A stretch of DNA of 37,504 bases, from contig CANHQP010000035.1 in the NCBI GenBank assembly GCA_947462925.1, positions 1-37,504 on the forward strand, in the 5' to 3' direction. The stretch comes from Flavobacteriia bacterium. GTDB taxonomy: Bacteria; Bacteroidota; Bacteroidia; Flavobacteriales_D; Crocinitomicaceae. Shown here in pieces: positions 16,335-25,422 of this stretch. A model generated the notes under the pieces. That model saw only the letters and a program-made list of their open reading frames with translations, ran no database searches and was not told the origin of the DNA. How positions within the stretch are numbered: position 1 is the stretch's first letter; every line of letters begins with the position of its first letter. The position numbers and the translations under genes were made by a program.

Positions 16335-18200
16335 ATGAAAAACAAGTTTACACTTTTGTCATTTTTGACGATTGCTACTTCACTTTCTTTTGCGCAAACA
16401 ATTCCTGCGTTCAAAACAATGGAGAAAAAATCGAATAAAATTACAATCAGCGACCCTAAATCAGTTATTTACGGTGCTGAAACACAAAAAGCTGGTGGTG
16501 ATCCAGTTTGGTCTGATGATTTTAGTACTGCTGGAGTTTGGACTTTAGGTAGCGAAACAGGAAGTACTCAAGGTGCTTTCGTTATTGGTGCATACCCAAC
16601 CCAAATGACACAATACATTGGTGGTATGACAAATGCTACCCCTCCTTTGGCTTCTTTCAATGGTATTCAATACTTATTGTCAGGTCCTGTTGGAGTTCAA
16701 AACGTTTGGATGGAGTCTCCTGTAGTTGATTTTAGTGCTGTTACTTCTGGAATTATTACAGTTTCTTTCAACCAACGTTACAGAAGATTCAATAACGATG
16801 GTACTTTCGTTGAAGTTTCGACTGACAATGGTACTACTTGGACTTCTTTCCAAGTAAATACAACTGCAATTTCAAATGGAGCTGTAGTTCAGAACACTGA
16901 AGTAATTGATGTACCTGTAGGTGCCGGTATTACACAAGGTAAAATTCGTTTCCGTTGGGAAAGCTTAGAAGCAGATGATAACTATGGAAGTGGATATGGT
17001 TGGGCAATTGACAATGTTGCAATCAAAGAAGGTTATACAAATAACATCGCTTTGTCTCAAACTTTTAGTGCTGTTGGTACTCAATTGTTAAGCTACACTA
17101 AAATCCCTACAACACAAGCTGCTGCTGCCGGACAAATAAGTTTTGGTGCTATTGCTAAAAACGTAGGATCAGCTCCTCAAGATGTTGTTTTGACAGTAAC
17201 AAATGGAACTTACAATCAAGCAAGTTCACCAGTTACAATCAATTCTTTCTTGAAAGATTCTTTAGAAATTTTAACTGCTAATGGTTTCACAATGCCAACA
17301 ACTGCTGGTGTTGCAAACTTCACTTACACTGTTTCTTCTAACAATACATTAGATGTTACAACTGATGATGCTGGAACGGTTCCTTTTGAAGTAACAAATA
17401 ATATTTTAGCTGCTGACGCATACAATGGAACTGCTGCTTCTTTTGGAAGTTCTTTCCAAGGATGGCAAAATGGAACTGGTAACCCAGAAATTGGAACTTA
17501 CTATGAAATTTTTGCAAATCAAACATTACATGCTATTCAAGTTGGTATCGGTTCAGTTCCTGCTGCAAACCAAGCAACTTATTTAGGTCGATCTCTTGTT
17601 GCTAAAATATATGAGGTTGATTTAGCTGGTGGAGATCCGATTATTCTTGATGCTACAAACGAACACTACATGGCTACTGGAGAATTCGGAGGATTACTTA
17701 AATTGTATTTCTCTACTCCTGTTGATCTTGAAGCTGGTAAACTTTACTTAGTAACTGCTAGTACAATTCTTAATGAGGAGATTCCAATCGCTTTTTCAGG
17801 AAATGTAACTGCTGGAAATGTTGCTGGTAAAGATGGTGATACATTCATCGGTTTAGCTCCAGATGCTATTTTAGGTAATGTTGTTCAATGTCCTGTTGTT
17901 CGTATGGACTTTACAGATTATTCAGGAATTAATGAGTTGGAAAGCCAATTCAATGTGAATGCATACCCAAATCCATTCAACGCTTCTACTGAAGTTGCTT
18001 TTGAATTGAAAAACGAATCTCAAGTTTCAATTACTGTTTCTGACATCACAGGAAGAGAAGTATTGAATCTTGGTTCTACAAATTATACTGCAGGAAAACA
18101 CACTGTTACAATCAATGGTGCTGATTTAAATGCTGGTGTTTACAATTACTCAATCAAAATTGGTAACAATGTAATCACAAAAAGAATTGTTAAAAAATAA
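16335..18200 (+). CDS. Secreted protein with MAM/anchor-J-like N-domain and T9SS type A sorting domain
   Basis: A 621-residue protein with a signal peptide (MKNKFTLLSFLTIATSLSFAQ). A beta-sandwich of the MAM/choice-of-anchor-J sort follows at about residues 50-235 (WSDDFSTAGVWTLGS, FVEVSTDNGTTW, YGSGYGWAIDNVAIKEG). A central Thr/Ala/Ser-rich beta region runs to about 530. The C-terminal T9SS sorting domain (NVNAYPNPFNASTEVAFELK, ending VITKRIVKK) predicts transport through the outer membrane by the Por/T9SS machinery and surface attachment or release. Codon choice is strongly biased to a few codons (ACT, GCT, GGT), suggesting high expression. The gene has its own promoter and terminator. Enzymatic activity is not apparent; adhesin or matrix protein is possible. 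Confidence 0.85.
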   Translation: MKNKFTLLSFLTIATSLSFAQTIPAFKTMEKKSNKITISDPKSVIYGAETQKAGGDPVWSDDFSTAGVWTLGSETGSTQGAFVIGAYPTQMTQYIGGMTNATPPLASFNGIQYLLSGPVGVQNVWMESPVVDFSAVTSGIITVSFNQRYRRFNNDGTFVEVSTDNGTTWTSFQVNTTAISNGAVVQNTEVIDVPVGAGITQGKIRFRWESLEADDNYGSGYGWAIDNVAIKEGYTNNIALSQTFSAVGTQLLSYTKIPTTQAAAAGQISFGAIAKNVGSAPQDVVLTVTNGTYNQASSPVTINSFLKDSLEILTANGFTMPTTAGVANFTYTVSSNNTLDVTTDDAGTVPFEVTNNILAADAYNGTAASFGSSFQGWQNGTGNPEIGTYYEIFANQTLHAIQVGIGSVPAANQATYLGRSLVAKIYEVDLAGGDPIILDATNEHYMATGEFGGLLKLYFSTPVDLEAGKLYLVTASTILNEEIPIAFSGNVTAGNVAGKDGDTFIGLAPDAILGNVVQCPVVRMDFTDYSGINELESQFNVNAYPNPFNASTEVAFELKNESQVSITVSDITGREVLNLGSTNYTAGKHTVTINGADLNAGVYNYSIKIGNNVITKRIVKK

Positions 18201-18218
18201 TCTTTAACGCTTCATTGA

Positions 18219-18247
18219 AAGGTCGGCTGAAAAGTCGGCCTTTTTTT
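18219..18247 (+). terminator. Terminator of the T9SS cargo gene
   Basis: AAGGTCGGC (18219-18227) pairs with GTCGGCCTT (18234-18242) over nine base pairs including two G-U pairs, around loop TGAAAA, followed by further T. It lies 19 bp after the stop codon. Confidence 0.85.
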
Positions 18248-18264
18248 GTCCCTTATAATTTGAG

Positions 18265-18930
18265 CTATTTCAAATACTTTACGTTCAGTTCCTCTGGCAT
18301 TTTGTCTGGTTTAGCATAACTCAAACGACCAATTTTAGTCGTTTTGTGGTAACTATCCAAACCTAAACTGGTCAAACTTCCCGCTTTCTCTAAATCCAAT
18401 GCACCGTCTTCAAAGAGACAATCTGCAGGAAAATAAACCGCTTGGATTTTTCCTATCACCAATACAGTATTATTGATACTGATATGAACTTGATCTTGAA
18501 ATTCTACAGCAATTTGAACGTGACTTTCAGCGACAAATGGAGCAAAAAAATCGTTTTTATATTCAGTAGTCAATCCTGTAGCCTCAAATTCAGAAATCTC
18601 CTTTGGATATCGCGCTGACGTTTGGTGTGCCTGTTTAAAAAAGGATTCAGTAACATGATTAATCGTATAAAAACCTGTTTCAATTATATTTTCCAATGTT
18701 TGTCTTTCAACAACTCCTGGTCGTGAAATAAACCCAACTAACGGTGGATTAGCACCAATGTGAATCAATGAATTAAAAACGGCTAAGTTAGTTTGATCTT
18801 TACTGTCTTTCGTTCCAATCAAACCTAAACTTTTAAATCCAGAAAGGGAATTGATAAATGCAGTTCTAAATCTCTTTTCTAAATTATCAATGTCTTGGCT
18901 CCCAAAAAATCCTTTGTTTTTTTCGCTCAT
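18265..18930 (-). CDS. Flavin reductase-like FMN-binding protein
   Basis: A 221-residue protein of the flavin reductase-like domain family. It is an FMN-binding split barrel using NAD(P)H, as in RutF/HpaC-type enzymes. The strand pattern LGLIGTKDSKDQTNLAVFNS then PPLVGFISRPGVVERQTLENI and YTINHV matches the FMN-phosphate loop region of this fold. A later segment (AEFQDQVHISINNTVLVIGKIQAVYF) completes the barrel. No signal peptide is seen. It is isolated between the convergent T9SS cargo gene and the outer-membrane pair, so neighbours do not reveal a monooxygenase partner. The physiological substrate is unknown. Confidence 0.8.
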   Translation of the reverse strand: MSEKNKGFFGSQDIDNLEKRFRTAFINSLSGFKSLGLIGTKDSKDQTNLAVFNSLIHIGANPPLVGFISRPGVVERQTLENIIETGFYTINHVTESFFKQAHQTSARYPKEISEFEATGLTTEYKNDFFAPFVAESHVQIAVEFQDQVHISINNTVLVIGKIQAVYFPADCLFEDGALDLEKAGSLTSLGLDSYHKTTKIGRLSYAKPDKMPEELNVKYLK

Positions 18931-19000
18931 TTTAAAGTAGTTGAATTTTCCTCATGTTGACAAAAGAACAATGTCTCTCATCTTTCGTTTACTTTCGAAA

Positions 19001-20437
19001 CTAGTAATTCCTTCTGTCTGAGCCCAACTTTCTTTGAAATCCCACGGTGAGATAAAATTGATTGCGAACAGCTCCCTCAGAATTAACGATTCTTAGTCTT
19101 GGTTCAACAAACAATTGTAGGTTTTGGTTCAAAATTGATTTTGAAACCTGCGTTCCAATTTGCAAAACGTGCGTAGTAATGCCTCTTCCAATTGTAAAAT
19201 TATATTCCTCTGGTCTAAAGTTATACGACTGATAAATATCTCCACCAAACGATGCACCAACACCTTTTATTGAATCTAGACCTTTGAGATAAGCTTGTAC
19301 CCAAAGTTGGACCTTCCAATCTTTTCGTTGAAATGCTACTTCTTGATAAAATTCTACAAAATTTGAACCCAACGGATGTGCGGCAGTTAGTCCCGAATTA
19401 CCATAAACCGCATTTCGATTCACTTGAGAATAAGTAAATGGACGCACCAAATTCAACTCCGAACGCACAAAAAAGTGATTTTCACCTTTGTCTATCCATG
19501 TTTTGAATCCCAATTGAGCGCCAAATTTATTTGCCCACCAGCGGTTCCTAGCACGCATTTCTTTCAAGAAAAAATCATCCACTATAACCTGCCCATACAA
19601 CATGCTTTTCTTAATTTGATATGAAAAGTCTAATCCAAGCAGTACATTGTCTGATGATCCTAAATTATACTCTTGTGGCCTAAAAAAGACCACTGGATTC
19701 AAATATTCCAACTCTAGTCCTCGATTGTAAAGGGTGTCTTTCATATCGTAAACAACAGTTTCAAAAAATCCGAAAGACCATTTTTTATTCGCCTTGAAAC
19801 TCAAATAATGACTTGTGTTTCCTTTGGGCGCATATCTCTTGTAAATTCCTTCACGCCAAAATTGTTGGATAAAATGATATTCAAATTTCCATAATTTAAC
19901 GTTGAGTTGCGCAAAAGGATTTGGAACACCTTGATTTCCTAAAAATAAAGATCTATCTCCTTCTCCAATAAACAAATGGTCAATTCCTGTTTGAAATTGC
20001 AAATATTTATTGGGTGTATAGGCAAATCTTCCGCGGATATCGTGGTAAATACTTTGGTCTTTCTTCAATGGATTGGCGAAAAAAGCCTTGGGTTGTAACA
20101 CAGATTCATAGATGGTTGTTGCTTGATTTGAATAGCCAACCCTGTAATTTGAAATAAAACTCATTTTACTTTTCCAATTGGCTTGCAAAACAACATTGAC
20201 TCCTGATTTGACCCTAAACGCATCTTGCTGATAAGCAAATAGAACATCAGGAGCCACTGAAACATTGACGGACGATGTGGAGTCTTTTGCTAAGGAATCA
20301 ATCTGATAAAAAGATTTGATTTTCACCGCAGAATGAATGGTTGAAGTATTTGCAGTCCAAAATCTCTCCACATCAACTTCTTGCGCTTGAGAAAAACGAA
20401 CAGTGAAAATCAATATTAAAAACAAAATCTTTCTCAT
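19001..20437 (-). CDS. Outer-membrane beta-barrel, Wzi/RemB-like paralogue 2
   Basis: A protein of 478 residues from the ATG at 20437; a TTG at 20440 is also in frame. It has a signal peptide (RKILFLILIFTVRFSQAQ) and many amphipathic strands such as LQFQTGIDHLFIGEGDRSLF, LLGLDFSYQIKKSMLYGQV and FVEFYQEVAFQRKDWKVQLW. These patterns fit the capsule-assembly Wzi family, which also covers gliding protein RemB in flavobacteria. It is clearly paralogous to the preceding gene, whose TGA overlaps this ATG by one base (TGATG), which indicates translational coupling. It is expected in the outer membrane. A link to exopolysaccharide or gliding is inferred only from the family. Confidence 0.7.
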   Translation of the reverse strand: MRKILFLILIFTVRFSQAQEVDVERFWTANTSTIHSAVKIKSFYQIDSLAKDSTSSVNVSVAPDVLFAYQQDAFRVKSGVNVVLQANWKSKMSFISNYRVGYSNQATTIYESVLQPKAFFANPLKKDQSIYHDIRGRFAYTPNKYLQFQTGIDHLFIGEGDRSLFLGNQGVPNPFAQLNVKLWKFEYHFIQQFWREGIYKRYAPKGNTSHYLSFKANKKWSFGFFETVVYDMKDTLYNRGLELEYLNPVVFFRPQEYNLGSSDNVLLGLDFSYQIKKSMLYGQVIVDDFFLKEMRARNRWWANKFGAQLGFKTWIDKGENHFFVRSELNLVRPFTYSQVNRNAVYGNSGLTAAHPLGSNFVEFYQEVAFQRKDWKVQLWVQAYLKGLDSIKGVGASFGGDIYQSYNFRPEEYNFTIGRGITTHVLQIGTQVSKSILNQNLQLFVEPRLRIVNSEGAVRNQFYLTVGFQRKLGSDRRNY

Positions 20438-22014
20438 CAAAAATCCAAATATTGATTAAACAATCCTGTTCTCAATCCCACAAAAAACATTTGTTGCTCT
20501 ATTTTCTTATCTGCAAATTCAGAGTATCTACCTTTCCATCCAAAGATAATCATTCCATTATACCTTCGGTTAAAACGATATCCTAACTCAAATTCTTGTA
20601 CCAAGGTATTCGTTGTTTGTGTCCCAATATTGTTATTCATGCTGAAAATACTATTCGACAATACTGGAATTGAATCGTTACTCAATCTTGAAACATAGTT
20701 GATTGTTTTGGAATTTATAAACAACCTTTTGTATTCATAATTTAATCGCACGACAATTTCCTTGAAATTATTTCCTTTTGCATGAGCTGTTGGTAAATTA
20801 TAATTACTGTAACTCAATTTAGGATTATTGGCAGCATAAAAATTCTCTGGCACAAGATTCGTTTCTAATTGTGCATTTAAATTTTTAACCTTCAAAATCT
20901 TGAAAAAATGAACACCCAATTGACCTGCAAATAAATATTTTTTGTTGTATTCATCTATTGCCAATTGTCCATACAACCGAACGTTTTTAAGTGCAAAATC
21001 TAGGTTTAATCCAGAAATTCCATTGAATTTTGCGGAATTACCAAACAACACGTCGTTTTGAAACAAAGGAATTGGTGTTAACATCTGCCACTCAAAACCT
21101 CGTTTAGTAATGGAATCACCACGCAATTGATTTCCTGCTGTAAACAAACTAATGGCGATATTTTCTCTTGGTTTAAATGTCAAATATGTGGCGCCAAAAA
21201 ATTTGGATTCATAACTTGCTTCAACGGCTTTGGTTAATGGTTTTCTATATAAGTTTTGATTCCTCCTCAATAAAACTTGATAAGTCCATTTTGGATTGAT
21301 CTTCCAATTGACCCTCAAAGATGGCGTCCCATAAGTATTGTCGGACAATAAAATCGAACGATAACCAGAGCCAATAAAATGTTGGTTATTTCCAAAATCA
21401 AATCTTAAATTTTTATTCATCTGATAAGAAACACTTCCCACAGAATATGCATAATCATACGCGCCAATCTTGAAGGGTTTGGTTCTTGCTCCTCCGGGAA
21501 TCACTGCGTTTTCAACATAATACGAATTACCCGAAATCCTAATTTCACCTCGTGAATTGAAATAATCTGATTCATATTGCATGAACTTAGATTGATTTTC
21601 GGCAAAGATAAAGTTGAATCCAATTTTATTCAACAATTCTCCTTCAACAAAAATTCCCCTCGTATTGCGATAAAGTGTATTTCTTGAAGTATCAAAAACT
21701 TCTTTCCCAAATGTAAAATCTACCAAAGGACTTATGCTAATATTTCCTTCTGGCTTGGTAATCGAAACAAAATGTTTCTTAAAAAGCCAAATTCCTATGT
21801 CTGTATATTGAACAGAAGAATCTCTGATTAAATGGTTTAAATTCAATTGATTTTCATTCGCGGGGAAAAAAGTTTCTATCGATTTTTTACCAGAAACTTC
21901 TACGAATTTATCTTTGAAAAAGCTATTCAATGGCAAACTGTTTTGCTGTGCCAACAAATAATTTGATGACAAAAAAACAAGCATTAAAACCGATTTCTTC
22001 AGATTTTGAATCAT
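20437..22014 (-). CDS. Outer-membrane beta-barrel, Wzi/RemB-like paralogue 1
   Basis: A protein of 525 residues from the ATG at 22014, giving a clean signal peptide (MIQNLKKSVLMLVFLSSNYL, cleavage near LLAQQ). A longer frame back to a TTG at 22056 adds a non-hydrophobic prefix and is rejected. The body has the same order of motifs as its neighbour: FDFGNNQHFIGSGYRSILLS, SGLNLDFALKNVRLYGQLA, then HAKGNNFKEIVVRLNYEYKR. The two are diverged tandem paralogues. It ends with aromatic strands (GLRTGLFNQYLDF) as outer-membrane proteins do. It is first in the two-gene unit. Function by family: surface polysaccharide or motility-related; the substrate is unknown. Confidence 0.7.
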   Translation of the reverse strand: MIQNLKKSVLMLVFLSSNYLLAQQNSLPLNSFFKDKFVEVSGKKSIETFFPANENQLNLNHLIRDSSVQYTDIGIWLFKKHFVSITKPEGNISISPLVDFTFGKEVFDTSRNTLYRNTRGIFVEGELLNKIGFNFIFAENQSKFMQYESDYFNSRGEIRISGNSYYVENAVIPGGARTKPFKIGAYDYAYSVGSVSYQMNKNLRFDFGNNQHFIGSGYRSILLSDNTYGTPSLRVNWKINPKWTYQVLLRRNQNLYRKPLTKAVEASYESKFFGATYLTFKPRENIAISLFTAGNQLRGDSITKRGFEWQMLTPIPLFQNDVLFGNSAKFNGISGLNLDFALKNVRLYGQLAIDEYNKKYLFAGQLGVHFFKILKVKNLNAQLETNLVPENFYAANNPKLSYSNYNLPTAHAKGNNFKEIVVRLNYEYKRLFINSKTINYVSRLSNDSIPVLSNSIFSMNNNIGTQTTNTLVQEFELGYRFNRRYNGMIIFGWKGRYSEFADKKIEQQMFFVGLRTGLFNQYLDF

Positions 22015-22202
22015 AAATCTTTCTTTTCCACGACAAAAATGATTAAGATTTTGCAATAATGTGGCTTTTCGCCTAACTTTCTTTGATTAAAAAATACAAT
22101 TCATATACTTGTTTTTACTTATTTCTGTCTTTTTATCTCAATTCCAACGTTTATTTGTTCATAATATAACAATGCGTAAAAATCATTGACTTCAAAAAAT
22201 AC

Positions 22203-22210
22203 TATCTTCG
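22203..22210 (+). promoter_or_regulatory. Candidate -7 element of the dut operon
   Basis: TATCTTCG differs from TAnnTTTG at one base and ends 18 bp before the dut ATG. The nearest TTG (22186-22188) is only 14 bp upstream, shorter than usual. It would drive the five-gene operon. Confidence 0.35.
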
Positions 22211-22228
22211 CCAAATATCAAAGAAAGA

Positions 22229-22663
22229 ATGAAAGTAAATATCATCAATAAATCCAACAATGAACTTCCTGAATATGAAACCATCGCTTCAGCAGGTTTG
22301 GATTTGAGGGCTTTTTTGTCAGAGAAAATGGTGTTGTTGCCGTTGGAAAGAAAGTTAGTAAAAACAGGTTTATTCATGGAAATTCCTGTTGGATATGAAG
22401 CACAAGTGCGTCCGAGAAGTGGTTTGGCTTTGAAAAACGGAATTACTGTGCTCAACTCTCCAGGCACAATCGACGCTGATTATCGGGGTGAAATTGGGGT
22501 GATTTTAATCAACCTTTCTCAAGATCCTTTTGAAATCCAATCCGGTGATCGCATTGCACAATTGGTTTTTGCTCAAGTTGAGCAAGCTGAATGGCAATTA
22601 ACAGATGTATTGAGCGAAACAAATCGCGGAGAAGGTGGATTCGGAAGTACTGGAAAAAATTAA
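22229..22663 (+). CDS. dut: dUTP diphosphatase
   Basis: A 144-residue trimeric dUTPase converting dUTP to dUMP and pyrophosphate, which keeps uracil out of DNA and supplies dUMP for dTMP synthesis. All five motifs are present in order: [29 protein letters not shown] with the catalytic Asp, GDRIAQLVF and the C-terminal [10 protein letters not shown] arm. Length is normal. It is the first gene of a tight plus-strand operon, separated by 38 bp from the nucleotidyltransferase. The proximity to envelope genes is a conserved-looking arrangement in Bacteroidota and not an obvious metabolic link. Confidence 0.96.
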   Translation: MKVNIINKSNNELPEYETIASAGLDLRAFLSEKMVLLPLERKLVKTGLFMEIPVGYEAQVRPRSGLALKNGITVLNSPGTIDADYRGEIGVILINLSQDPFEIQSGDRIAQLVFAQVEQAEWQLTDVLSETNRGEGGFGSTGKN

Positions 22664-22701
22664 AATATTCATATTGCAAATTTGCATTTAAAACTACTAA
22701 G

Positions 22702-23709
22702 ATGAAAGTAATTGTACCCATGGCTGGACGTGGTAGCCGCTTAAGACCACACACATTAACCGTTCCTAAACCATTGGTTCCCGTTGGTGGAAAACCAATT
22801 GTTCACCGTTTGGTGGAAGATATTGCGGCTGTTTGTAGTGAACCAATCGAAGAAATCGGTTTCGTTATCGGAGATTTTGGAAAAGAAATTGAAGATGAAT
22901 TAATCAAAGTGGCAGAAAAATTAGGCGCCAAAGGTTCTATTTTCTACCAAGATAAACCGCTCGGGACGGCTCATGCTGTTTTGTGTGCAAAAGAACTTTT
23001 AGACGGTCCCGTGGTAGTCGCTTTTGCAGATACTTTGTTCAGAGCTGATTTCAAAATAGACCCAAACGCAGACGGAATTTTATGGGTGAAACAAATTGAA
23101 GATCCTTCTGCTTTTGGCGTAGTGAAGTTGAATGACAATGAAGAAATCATTGATTTCGTTGAAAAACCACAAACATACGTTTCAGATTTAGCAATGATTG
23201 GAATTTATTATTTCAAGCATGGAGAAGATTTGAAAACAGAATTGGATTACCTTATTGATAATGATGTTATCAAAAGTGGAGAATATCAATTACCTGATGC
23301 TTTGCGTCGCTTAACTGAAGCAGGGAAAAAATTCAAACCAGGCAAAGTGAACGAATGGTTAGACTGCGGGAACAAAGAAGTAACTGTTTTCACCAATCAA
23401 CGCGTGTTGGAATTTGATTACGAGAAAAAAACACCGATGATTGACCCAACATCAAAATTGATTAATTCAATTATCATTCCTCCGTGCTATATCGGCGAAA
23501 AAGTAATTTTGGAAAATTCTATCGTTGGTCCGCACGTTTCACTTGGTAAAGGTTCTGTTGTAACAAATTCTATCATAAAAAACAGTATTTTGCAGAATTA
23601 TTCGACCATTTCTGATGGTAATATTAAAAACTCAATGATAGGAAACCACGCAAAATATCACGGTTTGGCCCGAGATTTGAGTTTAAGCGATTATTCAATT
23701 ATTGATTAA
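22702..23709 (+). CDS. Sugar-1-phosphate nucleotidyltransferase with C-terminal left-handed beta-helix
   Basis: A protein of 335 residues from the ATG at 22702. An upstream in-frame extension to 22591 overlaps dut, is rich in Arg/Lys and is rejected. The N-terminal pyrophosphorylase signature MAGRGSRLRPHTLTVPKPL-P is followed by VGGKPIV, with DTLFR and WLDCGNKE in the core. From about residue 250 hexapeptide-type turns (IIPPCYIGEKVILENSIVGP, TISDGNIKNSMIGNHA) form a beta-helix, as in GlmU or RmlA-related enzymes. It activates a sugar-1-phosphate with NTP for cell-surface glycan synthesis; the sugar and nucleotide are not decidable. It abuts the TPR lipoprotein with no gap (stop 23709, ATG 23710). 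Confidence 0.88.
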   Translation: MKVIVPMAGRGSRLRPHTLTVPKPLVPVGGKPIVHRLVEDIAAVCSEPIEEIGFVIGDFGKEIEDELIKVAEKLGAKGSIFYQDKPLGTAHAVLCAKELLDGPVVVAFADTLFRADFKIDPNADGILWVKQIEDPSAFGVVKLNDNEEIIDFVEKPQTYVSDLAMIGIYYFKHGEDLKTELDYLIDNDVIKSGEYQLPDALRRLTEAGKKFKPGKVNEWLDCGNKEVTVFTNQRVLEFDYEKKTPMIDPTSKLINSIIIPPCYIGEKVILENSIVGPHVSLGKGSVVTNSIIKNSILQNYSTISDGNIKNSMIGNHAKYHGLARDLSLSDYSIID

Positions 23710-25422
23710 ATGACAAATAAACTTTTCTCAATTATCATCATTTTAACGATTTCCGCAGCTTGTGGTTCGTTAAAAAAACCTAAAGAATCCAAAGGATTTT
23801 CCAAGGCTGATTATCCATATATTGAGAAATTTCACGAAGGTGTTCGATTAAAACAACGCGGTCAATTTAAAGAGGCGATTGAAGCATTTGAATATTGTCA
23901 AAACATCAACCCAAATGATGATGCTGTGCAATTTGCTTTGTCACAATTGTATTTGCAAACACAACAAATGTCTAAATCGATGGTCGCTATTCAAAATGCA
24001 TCTCGTTTAGACCCTAAAAATCAGTGGTATTTGGAGGAAATTGCCTACATGAATTTCCAAAACAAAAATTACGCAGCAGCAGCAAAACAATTCCAAAAAT
24101 TAACTGAAAAAGAACCAAAAAATGTCAATTGGTTATTTTCTTATGCTGAATCACTGATGCGATCAAACGATGCTTCTGGTGCCATCAAAGTGCTTGATAA
24201 ATTGGAAGATCAAGTAGGTGTAAATTCGGAATTAACCATAGAAAAATTCAGACTTTACAGACAAATCAAACAAGACGAAAAAGGAATTGCTGAAATCAAT
24301 AAAGCGCTGAAAGAAAATCCTAAAGATGTACAATTGTTGGCCAATTTAGTAGATTATTATTTCGAAAAAAATCAATCGCAAAAAGCTTTTAACTATTTGA
24401 TTTTACTCGCTGAAAGCGACCCAACAAACGGAAATGCACAATTGGCTTTGGCTCAATATTATGACCAAAAAGGCGATCGTGCTTCTTCTTACATTGCGTT
24501 GAAAAAAGCTTTTGTTTGCGATGATATCAAAATCGACCAAAAAATGAAAATTCTGTTGTCGATGTATGATTCTCAGCCCAAACTTGATCCTGAAATGTTT
24601 GAATTGATTGCTGTTTTATCGAACAAATATCCAGAAGAAGCGAAAGTTTATGCCATGGCGGGAGATTTTTATCTCAAAAATGAAAACGATACAAAAGCGC
24701 TGGAAAACTTTCAAAAAGCGTTGGAATTTGACGAGTCTCGCTACGCTATTTGGGACCAAGTTTTGATCATGGAATATCAAATCCAAGACTTCAAAAGGTT
24801 GTATAAAGACAGTAAACGTTGCTTGGAGCTTTTTCCTACGTTGGTGAATGTTTATTTACTTCATGGTATTAGTTGTACGCAAACCAAACAATTTCAAGAA
24901 TCAATTGAAACATTAGATTTAGGACTCGATTTAATAGTCAACGATTTGCCAATGAAGGCCGAGTTTTTAGCGCAAAAAGGGGAAGCTTATTTCAATCTAA
25001 AGAACTACAAAGACGGAAAAGCCAATTACGAAGAATCCTTGCAAATAAAGCCAGATCAAATCCTCACTTTGAACAATTACGCTTATCACTTGGCGTTGGC
25101 AAAGATGGATTTGAATAATGCGGAAACAATGATTCAAAAAGTACTGGTAAAATATCCAACTGAATCAAGATATTTAGACACTTATGGTTGGATTTTGTTC
25201 CAAAAAGGCCAGTTTAATGATGCAAAAACAAAATTTTCGGACGCTTTTTCAATCAACCCTAATGACAAATTAATTAATGAACATTTGGGCGATGTTTCTT
25301 TCAAATTAAATAAAATTGCAGAAGCAGTAGAATTTTGGAAAAAAGCGAAAGAATTAGGCGCAACGAATAAAAACTTAGATCAAAAAATTGAAAAGAAAAT
25401 TTATTATGAGCCAGAATATTAG
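23710..25422 (+). CDS. TPR lipoprotein of the envelope operon
   Basis: A 570-residue protein with a lipoprotein signal (MTNKLFSIIIILTISAAC, lipobox Cys18) and about a dozen TPR-like repeats. Examples are RLKQRGQFKEAIEAFEYCQN, MNFQNKNYAAAAKQFQKL and YGWILFQKGQFNDAKTKF, running to the C-terminus (LGDVSFKLNKIAEAVEFW). It is probably anchored to the inner face of the outer membrane or to the periplasmic leaflet and serves as a scaffold. The ATG directly follows the nucleotidyltransferase stop, and the downstream DUF4292-like gene overlaps it by 17 nt, so the proteins are likely made in fixed ratio. The family recurs with this operon in Bacteroidota, as I recall it. Confidence 0.85.
   Translation: MTNKLFSIIIILTISAACGSLKKPKESKGFSKADYPYIEKFHEGVRLKQRGQFKEAIEAFEYCQNINPNDDAVQFALSQLYLQTQQMSKSMVAIQNASRLDPKNQWYLEEIAYMNFQNKNYAAAAKQFQKLTEKEPKNVNWLFSYAESLMRSNDASGAIKVLDKLEDQVGVNSELTIEKFRLYRQIKQDEKGIAEINKALKENPKDVQLLANLVDYYFEKNQSQKAFNYLILLAESDPTNGNAQLALAQYYDQKGDRASSYIALKKAFVCDDIKIDQKMKILLSMYDSQPKLDPEMFELIAVLSNKYPEEAKVYAMAGDFYLKNENDTKALENFQKALEFDESRYAIWDQVLIMEYQIQDFKRLYKDSKRCLELFPTLVNVYLLHGISCTQTKQFQESIETLDLGLDLIVNDLPMKAEFLAQKGEAYFNLKNYKDGKANYEESLQIKPDQILTLNNYAYHLALAKMDLNNAETMIQKVLVKYPTESRYLDTYGWILFQKGQFNDAKTKFSDAFSINPNDKLINEHLGDVSFKLNKIAEAVEFWKKAKELGATNKNLDQKIEKKIYYEPEY

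Noticed and set aside
22591..22701. Extended N-terminus of the nucleotidyltransferase
   Set aside because: It overlaps dut in another frame and precedes the true signature, which begins right after the ATG at 22702.
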